Shown: positions 1 through 8,587 of the stretch, in pieces
Layout: every line of letters begins with the position of its first letter
How positions within the stretch are numbered: the first letter of the stretch is position 1
Source of the DNA: Scleroderma bovista
Taxonomy: Eukaryota; Basidiomycota; Agaricomycetes; Boletales; Sclerodermataceae
NCBI GenBank assembly: GCA_037178675.1
Contig: JAYMGJ010000066.1
Location: 1-64,000 of the forward strand
Direction: 5' to 3'
Length of the DNA stretch: 64,000 nt
Translations under genes and position numbers: made by a program
Notes under the pieces: model-generated
Database searches by the model: none
What the model was told of the DNA's origin: nothing
Seen by the model: only the letters and a program-made list of their open reading frames with translations

Positions 1-108
1 CCTTGAATATGAGTGACTGAAACGACTGTCTTGTGTCGTGGAATCTGTGAGGGGTGTTGTAATGAAACATACATATCGCTTACGACTGTGAGCGTCTTGG
101 TAGCCAAA

Positions 109-1664
109 TTACAACTTAATCACAACCCTTCCAGCTACGTCGCCTCTCTTCAAGTCTGCAAGAATACTTTCGAGGGCAATCAATCAGAACGCTTCATAAG
201 ACAAGGACAGTGCACACCTCTCAAGATCTTCGAGCTGTCGAACAGTATATTGGCACTTCACCTTCCCTTTTGCAGCATAGTCAAGGGCTTCGATGGCATC
301 CTGTAAGGATCTGGTGAAATGCAATGTTGGTGGAGGAACAATGAGGCCGATGGACATAAAAAAAACAGAAGGTGACAACATCTTACCCTACTGCCGAGCC
401 AATAACCCTGATTTCCTGTATCTGGCTCAGCATAGTACCCTGCCAGTTGTAGAATAAGCCACGTACTTTGCCAATGAGTATTTCGAATGGAATGTTCAAG
501 GTAGCATTAGGTGGCACTCCAACGGCTACAAGAATGCCGGCGAAACGAAGATAAAGGAGAGCCTGTGTATACGGAATTGGCTGAACGGCCGTGCATTAGA
601 GTTATTCGAGATGTCCAACTCCAGGGGGGGCGTACATTTCCGGCAGTCACTAGCGCGGCGTGTGGTCCCTTTCCATCAGACGCGGCCATGACATCGGCTA
701 CCAGGTTGGTGCCACTCTCTCTGAAATCCACCCACTTCTCAGCACCAAGGGACAAACACAACTCCCGCTTTTCCTTGCCGCTGTCTATCCAAAGGTAAGA
801 AATGCTGCGAACGATAAGGGAGATCTACTTACCAATAGCAATCACACGGAAGCCCATATTCCTAGCATACTGCACAGCTGTGTCATGCTGGCATTCATTT
901 TAACGTCGAGGAAGCAATCAAATAGTGATGCACCTAAATGCCCCAATCCTCCACCTGCACCAGGGATAGCAATCCAGTCCCCTGATCGAGCATTAATGAG
1001 CTTCAATGCCTTGTACACTGTAATACCCTAATGTCGTTTGAAAGCAGTCCAAATACACCATAGAGAACTCACCGCACAGAGAAAAGGCGCTGCAGTTGCG
1101 CTATCGAGTGAATCGGGGATCGGCGTGACATAGTCTATCCAGGAAACCTCGAGTGCATTTCAGACCATTCCGTGGTGCGCCACGCTCAACGGATGAGATG
1201 ACATACCGCGTATTCAGCGAAAGTACCATCTACCGTGAACCCGTGTACGGCAGTCGAAGCACAACCTAGCGGCGAGCATCACAACTGAAGAACTTCACAG
1301 AAACAGTGGGCTTACCAGCACCTGAACCGTTGCGACATAATTCGCACTCCATGCATGTCCGTGCAAAGAATTTCAGTCCAACCCTATCGCCGACCTTGAC
1401 GGGACTGTGGACAGTTCCCGCACCGATAGCAACAACTATGCCAACGCCCTCATGGCCACCGATCCGAGGCAAAGTCGGTTTTAACGACATATCGCCATCG
1501 CGTGCGTGGACATCCGAATGACACACCCCAGCGTATTCGATCTTGACGAGGCATTCGTTGGGTGAGAGGGTAGCGGGGTCTGGTACGGGGTGGTCGGTAA
1601 TGATCTTAGCTGGTTCACCATACGCTTGGAATTGGGCAACACGTTGAACATTGAGGGAAGACAT
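109..1664 (-). CDS. Zinc-dependent alcohol dehydrogenase (multi-exon)
   Basis: Medium-chain NAD(P)-dependent alcohol dehydrogenase, interconverting primary alcohols and aldehydes, probably cytosolic. The ATG at 1664 opens the exon with the N-terminal GroES-like fold. The catalytic zinc site shows as GVCHSDVH and GGHEGVG. The structural zinc site has four cysteines in CMECELC plus one after the next splice (NGSGAGC). Splicing 1316-1266 (GTAAGC...CTAG) continues as [12 protein letters not shown], then an exon with [20 protein letters not shown], then the Rossmann glycine motif [20 protein letters not shown]. Later exons lead to [15 protein letters not shown] and a TAA at 109-111, a typical ADH C-terminus. 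About six or seven short introns. Fungal ADH1-type is likely; the exact isozyme cannot be told. No disruption was seen. Confidence 0.9.
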
Positions 1665-2080
1665 GGGTGATATTCAATGAGCGGTAAGAGTGAATCGATG
1701 TCTGATGAATGAAACACCGGCCTTCTATTGTGAGCCTATCAATCACTGATTAGCTTCTGACAGCACGAAAAACTTACCATGAAATGGGCATAGGAACTTT
1801 GATTCTTCTGATGACGATCGGATGAAGATCTGATGTGTTGCATAAAGTTCGTGTTCAGATGGATCAGCTGCAGTACTCGACATACTTAGTCTCCCAATCT
1901 GCGGAAACTTATCGGATCGTGTTCTTGCCCCCTTTTGTAGGGTAATGACAACTCAAAGGCGGCCAATTCCAGTGGGATATTGTCACAGAAAGAAGCACAA
2001 GTGAAATAAAGTACACAAGTGCTCGATACAATACAGATATTGGTTTGATGGAGACACGTAATGATGCGATGCGATGAGCG
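1665..2080. other. Intergenic, no gene seen
   Basis: About 415 bp between the start of the alcohol dehydrogenase and the end of APC11. It holds the ADH promoter side and the APC11 3' side. No conserved reading frame or RNA gene is visible. Confidence 0.5.
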
Positions 2081-2496
2081 TCAACTGTTGACGTCGCTGA
2101 CTTTTCGTTCGGCAGTGACTGTGGAAGCGAGTATCAGTCTCATGTATCCCTAACCCCATGATGAGGGGACGACAGACACGTACCCCATGGCCGACGATCC
2201 ATTGGGCATTGTTGCTTGGACGCAGCGGTGCCGAGCCACTTGAGTAGACAATGCATGTGAAAGATGTGGCTGCACTCACCCCAGACTGCAAAGGATAATG
2301 ATACATGATTGATGGTGCAAGGAAACGAGCACGTACTCAGCGGACAATCGTCCCCAGGCATCTTACAGGATGGGCAGCAGCCCTCGTACGGCACACGACA
2401 GATCCCACACACATCGCCCTCATCATCAGGGTCATTGTTTCTAGTGTTCCAGTGCCATTGGGCGACTGCGCTCCAGTGCTTGATGTGAACTCTCAT
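2081..2496 (-). CDS. APC11: Anaphase-promoting complex subunit 11 (RING-H2)
   Basis: Catalytic RING subunit of the APC/C ubiquitin ligase; with the cullin-like APC2 it recruits E2 enzymes to ubiquitinate cyclins and securin. Three exons with introns of 51 and 65 bp give a 99-residue protein, the normal size. The start MRVHIKHWSAVAQWHW is the classic APC11 N-terminus. The zinc-binding pattern follows: DVCGICRVPYEGCCPSC, GDDCPL, WGECSHIFHMHCLLKWL and QQCPMDRRPW. The last zinc ligand is Asp rather than Cys, as in RBX1. The C-terminus after intron 2 is VTAERKVSDVNS. The gene is divergent from the shieldin-like gene, 218 bp away. Confidence 0.93.
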
Positions 2497-2714
2497 CAGA
2501 GAGCAGCTGGGTGCGACGAATGGATCAACTGCATTGTTGTTTGGCGGTGTGTACGCGTCTACGGAACACGTGATCTGCCATGTCTTATGTCAGCACATAT
2601 CTGGGAACGAGACTACTAAGTTGACTAGTACTTGCCCCTCCAACAAAGGTTGCGCTAAGGTCGGTTTTCCGCGAAGCAGTTTTCTCTCAAACGATTGTCA
2701 TCGCAATCAGAATC

Positions 2715-4055
2715 ATGGTTCATTACCGTGTCTTCCTTGGTGCCCCTTCTGCCGCAGACATTGGGACAGACCCAAGCTCATTCACCTGGAAAACAACAGA
2801 GAGCATGTCACCGCCCTCTCTACAGCCATCATTTTCCCAACACCACCCTTCCGTGGTATACCCTCCTGCAACACTAGATGCAGCCAGCCGACGAATATCT
2901 CTACTGTACCAAGACGTGATCTTCAGAGATACAGACGACGAAGAAGAGCAGGATGGTGGTGGGCCTGAATATAACGAGACACGGGATGTGGATGGTCAAC
3001 TCCCAGGTGTGTGCGCCGTGTCTTCTGTTAACGATGTCTCCAGAGTGTTACAACACTATACAAAGCAGAGCGCACGTCAACATTCATTACGTGGCCGCCA
3101 ACTCCAGCAGCTGTGCAAAGCAAGCCTACTACCAACCAAAATAACAATAACAATAATATGAACATGACTGGCCTGCCATCTTTCCTGCTCCATTCACAGT
3201 CGCAGCCTCCACGCGGGACCTATGAGACGCAGGAGACCGTGTCATACGCATACTCGGACGAAGATGCATCTACCATCGGAAAGTTTCCAAATTTCCAGTT
3301 TAGCCTGCACGCCGTCACATCTCTGTCATCGCTTGGCAATGCTTCGAAGCCGCTCTCTATACGTGATCCCTATCCACGGCAGCAAGGAGCAGGTGGCTCT
3401 CGCAAGGTCAACATTCTCGTTGCTGTCCTCGAGGTCGAAGGACCAGATACGATTAAGGTGAAGAAGGGGCTGGATGCAGGTAAGGAGGTGTCCATACTTA
3501 AGATGATACTGGGCGATGAGGAGGGATATGTTTGTCGGCTTACGGCGTGGCGCGATACGGCAGAGTTGTGGGGAGGGTATGGATCGGGCTCAGATCCGCC
3601 CCCGGCAATGAAGAGGGGGGATGTTGTCCACTTTGAAAGTGAGTTGTGTGCATTCTTATTTTGTGACTAGCTTGGAATTTGTTGAAATCTCATTGAATTC
3701 AATCCCTTACCATACGTGTCTGCGCTTCACTTCATTTCATCACGGCCACCAAACCGAACCGGTCGCGCGGATTTCTATAGACATTTCTGCCGCGATCTCT
3801 ACTCCCGATGTCTGCTCTCGACCTGTACAAGGAACAACCTCGGCCCCTGCATTCACTCCCACTCTTACGCTCACAGCCTCCCCCGCATTGCGTCCTCCTT
3901 CCCGTGCCCAGCTCTGCTATCGCACACTACCAAGCACACGCACTGATGCACGGCTCCGTCCCGACCTCCGCCTTGGACAAAGTGACGCCGCCGTACGACG
4001 CGTTGGGGCCTTGGTAAAATGGTTCGAGGGCGTTTCCGGGATTGGTGGTTCCTAA
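2715..4055 (+). CDS. Shieldin subunit 2-like OB-fold protein
   Basis: Three exons (2715-3006, 3108-3638, 3781-4055) join in frame to 365 residues. The N-terminal third is low complexity with an acidic stretch (DTDDEEEQDGGG) and an Asn run at the start of exon 2. The middle carries an OB-fold-like segment, about residues 205-275: RKVNILVAVLEVEGPDTIKV, then EVSILKMILGDEEGYVCRLT, AWRDTAELW and MKRGDVVHFE. The C-terminus (RPDLRLGQSDAAVRRVGALV) is conserved-looking. In animals SHLD2 binds single-stranded DNA and limits end resection; Agaricomycete proteins with this OB fold are commonly named after its first OB domain. The family call is from remembered motif layout. Nuclear DNA binding is inference. 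Confidence 0.6.
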
Positions 4056-4968
4056 GAATAGTGCAAGAAAGTGGTCGATCGAGGTTGGGGGCTCAGCTCC
4101 GCTGTGCATTCTCGATTCATATGGTCTGGGTCTGGTGGTCGTCCCTAGATGACATATATGCGGATGCGTCCCTGCCCCCGAGGGAAAAGAGGTCATGCCG
4201 AAGCTAGATCTAGGGTCCTTTATACTTGGCCAAGATGCTGTAGGTTGCATAGGGCAGTCGCGGTACACAGCCAGGGGTGTTGATCATGGCAGGCCAAACA
4301 CCCCCCTGGCAGCGGAGGTTACGCACACGATGCAAATTGTATGTATGATGGGCGCCTAACGCATCTCAGTATGTCGTTCCCTTCTCGGGTGGTTGCCATC
4401 CATCGATTTGCCAGACAGTTTAATCTGCCAACGTTCCTAGATTTTTGTTGGTGAATCACTTGCCACGCTGAATTCATGACCGGAAGACGTATACCTTTTT
4501 CCACTGATATGTACTTGGAGAAACTTGTCACACTGTGATGACGTTGGTCCACACAGACAGGAAGTTACGCCCCTGTGTTGCTTGCCAATTGTCCGCCATA
4601 CAACGAGCCACTCCCACAAGGCACGCTTGCTTTGACGAATTGTTCCCAAATTCGTCCGAACAAAAGGAACCTTGGTGAGCGGTTGATGTCATCAACAATT
4701 ATAGTCACAACCACAAGGCGCGTCTTTTAATTTGCCCTTTGTCTCGTTGCCACCCAAAACGCTTATATGCGGTCTGTGGGCAGTGGAAGCGTCCACTTGT
4801 TTCCTTCTACGTTATGACCACCTCGATTCGTGGCTTTATCAATGCTCTGTTGTAGGGTATAAGACCTGTATGGGTGACGGTTCTCTCCACGACCAACTTC
4901 CAGGCACTGCTCTTCTGCGGTCACGCACGTACTCTTTCTACATTTCTGTGCAACATACCGCGAACGCA
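4056..4968. other. Intergenic, no gene seen
   Basis: About 0.9 kb between two plus-strand genes. Only short frames without codon-level coherence. The last 200 bp probably contain the promoter and 5' leader of the next gene; an in-frame leader with further ATGs lies upstream of 4969, so a longer N-terminus is possible. Confidence 0.45.
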
Positions 4969-5832
4969 ATGCCCAACGCTCAACCACATATCTATCCCTC
5001 ATTGAAGATATTGAGTTCCCTCAACCCAAACGATGACAACCCCAAGCCCAAAACGCGACCCCGTACCCCGGCCTTCTCATCCCTCTTATACAAGCCACAC
5101 CTACCCATCCCTGCTGCACTCAAAAACATGCCATCGATGCCTTTTGGACTGGGTAAAAGGGTGCGAACGGGTGGATGTGAGCGAGAAAGGGGGCAAGGAT
5201 CCACCCCGTCGACTTCATCGCTAGAATCATCCCGACCTTCGTCGTCCTCTGTATCCAGATCGGAGTCAGAGTCTGGGACATCGTCGATGTCGGAGTATAC
5301 GCAAACTAGCATCGAGTCTCTCCATTCCCTTGCGGCAAACCCGTTGGTCGTGGTAAGTCGATCCTCCATTTTCTGTCGCGTGACTTGGCTGGAGCTGATC
5401 TCCGCTCCTTTTTTCCCTTTCCCTCCGTGCGCCTGACCGTAATGGATGCATGCTTATTAGCCGCCACTAGGCACCAAAATTCTAGAGCGGTTCTGGCCTG
5501 AGGACGAGCCTACCACTGATGATGGAGAACTTGTTGTGCGGGAGGAATCAGCTGGACGCTGGGCGTCCTATGATGGCATGGGGTGTTTCGCTGGAACGGC
5601 CGAGAAGGAAAATGCCCCTCCATTCTTAATGCTTAGCCCACCTCCTAGTCGGCGTGTGTCGCGCATGCAGCTGCCAGTCGAGGTATCTGACACTCCGTTC
5701 AGGTGGGTATCCACTCATTTACATGTTGAAATGAATATTGATTCAATGATTGGGTCTGGTTTTTTCAGCGATGAATTCCCGAGACAAAATATTGATTTTA
5801 CGGTTGAATCTCAGTTGAGGTTCCCGTTCTAG
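4969..5832 (+). CDS. Hypothetical Ser/Pro-rich protein
   Basis: Three exons (4969-5352, 5461-5702, 5769-5832) splice in frame to 229 residues; no recognised domain. N-terminal part: basic and Pro-rich (PKPKTRPRTPAFSSLLYK). Middle: a long Ser tract (STPSSTSSLESSRPSSSSVS followed by a Ser/Glu run), probably disordered. Exon 2 is the most gene-like stretch: TKILERFWPEDEPTTDDGEL, AEKENAPPFLMLSPPPSRRV. It contains an AEKENAPP segment that matches a KEN-box (APC/C degron) pattern; whether it is functional is untested. Intron 2 is 66 bp, a multiple of three without a stop. Start chosen at the first ATG giving a compact protein. Confidence 0.6.
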
Positions 5833-5980
5833 TTGGATGTAAGGTATGAGTGGGTCGGACAAGCATTAATATAGTATAGTAGCTCACCTGAATATCGATG
5901 TTTTATAATCATACTGTACAAATTGGATTGTAAACTTCAAAAATCCTACTCCATATTTGTAGTTTGCCATGGTGAAATAT

Positions 5981-6841
5981 CTATTCAGTGTTTTCGTCAC
6001 CGACTTCCTGCGGTAGAGGTTTGACTTCGTCCAGCACCCTCTTCGTCGCCTGCACAATAATTTCCCACTCGACTTCGTGTAGCCTCTGCTCATATGTCTC
6101 GATCGGCTCACCCTTCTCGATCGGGACTTCGCGCACGATGAGTGGTTCGCCGCGGTCAACCTCCGCGACGACGCGATGGACCATAACACCAAGCTTGTCC
6201 ACTTCACCGCACTGGAAAGCTTCGTAACCTCTTTGGATGGCATTTGCGCCATCGAATTGACCGGGAAGTGCCGGGTGTATATTGATTACGGGGATGGGAT
6301 GTGTGGGGTCTTCTTCACCATCGACATTATTTTTCTGGCCTTCTTCCTTCCCATCTTTTGCTTTGCGTTCTTGAGGAGGGAGCGCCCGCGCCCCCTTAAG
6401 GACCTCCAAAAATGCTTCACTCACAATATGCATCCACCCCGCCAGCACAATCGCATCCGGCCGGGCTCCCAACACAATTCTCGCAATCTCAAGATCATAG
6501 TCCTCCCTTGTCTTTTTTCCCGCGTTCTGGCGAAGATATGGTTGGAGACCGAGGTAAGCCGTTGGGATGGGCGGGTTGGCAGAGGAGGCTCGGGTGAGTC
6601 CGTGTGCGGCTTTGCGGTTAGAAAGGACGAGAACGATGGAGGTGTGTGGTAGTGCGGGTGTATTTTGTGCATCGATAAGCGCTTGGAGGTTTGTTCCTGT
6701 GATGAATAACGGATCGAAGCAGTGGGTATGGTAGGATTCGGGACACTGGTAGGAAGGAGACGTACCTGAACCGGAGATAAGCACGACTAGCCTTCGTGGT
6801 TGAATGCTTCCATCGCTACTGTTGATGACGGTAGAAGACAT
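5981..6841 (-). CDS. ADE8: Phosphoribosylglycinamide formyltransferase (GART)
   Basis: Transfers a formyl group from 10-formyl-tetrahydrofolate to glycinamide ribonucleotide, step three of de novo purine synthesis, in the cytosol. The ATG at 6841 gives MSSTVINSSDGSIQPRRLV, then VLISGSG joined across a 69-bp intron (6765-6697) to TNLQALIDA, the phosphate-binding loop. Catalytic landmarks: INIHPALPG (Asn and His of the NxH pair), then LGVMVHRVVAEVDRGEPL with the conserved Asp. The protein is 263 residues, longer than bacterial PurN because of a charged, Lys/Glu-rich insert before PIPVINIHP. It is a stand-alone enzyme, as is usual for fungal ADE8. The intron is a multiple of three with no stop. 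Confidence 0.92.
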   Translation of the reverse strand: MSSTVINSSDGSIQPRRLVVLISGSGTSPSYQCPESYHTHCFDPLFITGTNLQALIDAQNTPALPHTSIVLVLSNRKAAHGLTRASSANPPIPTAYLGLQPYLRQNAGKKTREDYDLEIARIVLGARPDAIVLAGWMHIVSEAFLEVLKGARALPPQERKAKDGKEEGQKNNVDGEEDPTHPIPVINIHPALPGQFDGANAIQRGYEAFQCGEVDKLGVMVHRVVAEVDRGEPLIVREVPIEKGEPIETYEQRLHEVEWEIIVQATKRVLDEVKPLPQEVGDENTE

Positions 6842-7381
6842 ATACAATGATTCCCCGATAACCTAGTCTCGTTCCTAGACGTTGTAGTGTGGTCCCGATG
6901 GACTGATGGCCTAATATGTTTCGCGGAAAAAGGGAATATGCTGACATAAGAAAATGCAGAGAACGCCTGAGCCGTGCACACAGAATTACCGCACATTTTG
7001 AACTTTGAAGGAACAACTGTCTTCCTTCTCCTTGGGTCTGCCTGGGAGTGAAAAGATGTTATTACTACAGGCAAGTCCTTTCATGAAATGACTCAGTAGA
7101 CAGAGAAATGTCTTATTTCATGATCGCTGTGATGTGACAATAAAATGAGGCATTTCGGAATCCTGCTGCAATGGACTCTCAAGGCGAAGCTGGCACAGTC
7201 AGCGCAGATGATGTTTGAGAACCCCATCAAAGACCAGGAGGCAACAAAACATTTCATTACAATCAGACTATAGCTAGAAGACACTCATATGTAAAAAGTA
7301 AAACGAAAGTGTCGATTTTGGGAGTTTCAAGTGGTGCCATTTTCCAAAAGACGAGGCCGAAGAAACTGGTGCCACTTAACT
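6842..7381. other. Intergenic, no gene seen
   Basis: About 540 bp between the GART start and the SR-protein stop, both on the minus strand. It contains the 3' region of the SR gene and the GART upstream region. No credible frame. Confidence 0.45.
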
Positions 7382-8401
7382 TTAGTGATCAAAGGGAGGT
7401 GTCTGGCCGCGGGCCTTGTCGCGGTCGTTATCCTTCTTGATGTCTTCCATGGGAGGAGTGCGACCGCGATCACGGTCATCCCTCCTCCTCTCCGGAGTAG
7501 GGCTGCGTCGCCTATCAGGGCTCCTGCTGCGTCTCCTTCTGTCTCTGTCGTCCCTCCTGTCGGTGTCCTTGTCCCTGTCCCTATCTCTGTCATCCCTCGA
7601 ATCTCTCTCGGCACGGCGACGGGGGCTGCGGGAGCGTTCACGTTCGCGAGTGGAGCGGTGAGGAGGGGAGCGTCGATCGTAACGCCAAACCGAAGAGGGA
7701 GGATTCTTGGCCCACTAAACCGCATGGTAAGCGTATAGCCCCGTGCGCAGTATCAAAAAGGAACAAACCTGGATGCTCAGTCGTGATCCCTCGAAGTACC
7801 GGCCATGCCTATGCATGCACAGACATGAGCCAGGGTAGACATGAGGAGAAGGGGAGGGCATACATATCGTAATAGGCGTCTTCTGCATCGCGTTGCGAGC
7901 GGAATTCGACGAATGCATAACTACAATACGGGCACGAATGCGATATCGAGCATGAGCGATCGTGTACTTTCGGAAGGGCGAAAGCCAATAGAAATCGAAA
8001 ATCGAGAACGCGTAATACATCGACATCGAATAAATGCAGTTGAAATTGCAATCGCAATTGATGATGACGAACCCGCGTGATAGAGGATCGAATCGAGGAA
8101 TGATACGCAGGCTCGCATTCGTTCTCGAGAGGCACGTCACGGCATCGTCGACATCGACGGTCGAGTCCGAGTTGACTGGATAAGTGGAAATGGCAGGCAG
8201 TTTACTTACGGGTTGGAGCTCGCGTGGGGGTTACGAGGAGCAGGAACGTCGCATCGAACCAAAGGGCCGTAGCTAGCAGAAGTGCTGTTAAAAATTCTGC
8301 CGAAGGAAACGTGAGCCGTGAACATACCGCTCAAACTCGTATGCCAGGTCGCGTGCGCGGGTCGAAGGATGGAATCCGCTAACAAAGAGGATGCGAGGCA
8401 T
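7382..8401 (-). CDS. SR-family splicing factor, Srp1-like (RRM + RS domain)
   Basis: Nuclear pre-mRNA splicing factor. The ATG at 8401 gives MPRILFVSGFHPSTRARDLA then YEFERY, and after intron 1 GPLVRCDVPAPRNPHASSNP. Further exons encode YAFVEFRSQRDAEDAYYDM (RNP1-like), HGRYFEGSRLSIQ, and WAKNPPSSVWRYDRR leading into a long RS/RD-rich tail. The tail ends GRTPPMEDIKKDNDRDKARG then QTPPFDH and a TAA at 7382. One N-terminal RRM plus an arginine-rich tail matches fission yeast Srp1. There are at least four introns. The start is shared-promoter side with the gene at 8588 (186 bp apart, divergent). An upstream in-frame ATG exists, but MPRIL fits the family best. Confidence 0.85.
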
Positions 8402-8587
8402 GCTTTTTTTTCTTGTCAACGTCGTGGTTGGCAGCAAGGACAAGGAGAAAAAAAAAACAGCGGAGCATGAAACGCTCATTTGTTTGTTGTTGCTTGGATG
8501 TGGCAGTCGACTGCACTGTCATCCTGGTAAGTGGACGCACGGAACAGCGAACCTCAGCTGAATGGCGTGTACAGATGAAGCTTGCAT

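Noticed and set aside
7327..7738. Long open frames on both strands (132 and 135 codons)
   Set aside because: They are shadows of the repetitive RS/RD tail of the SR protein, which reads in a third frame with RRRSRSPDRRR-type sequence.
8402..8479. Upstream in-frame ATG for the SR protein (MSVSC...)
   Set aside because: MPRILFVSGF matches the start of Srp1-type proteins; the upstream extension is a poly-Phe/Leu-like stretch probably in the 5' leader.
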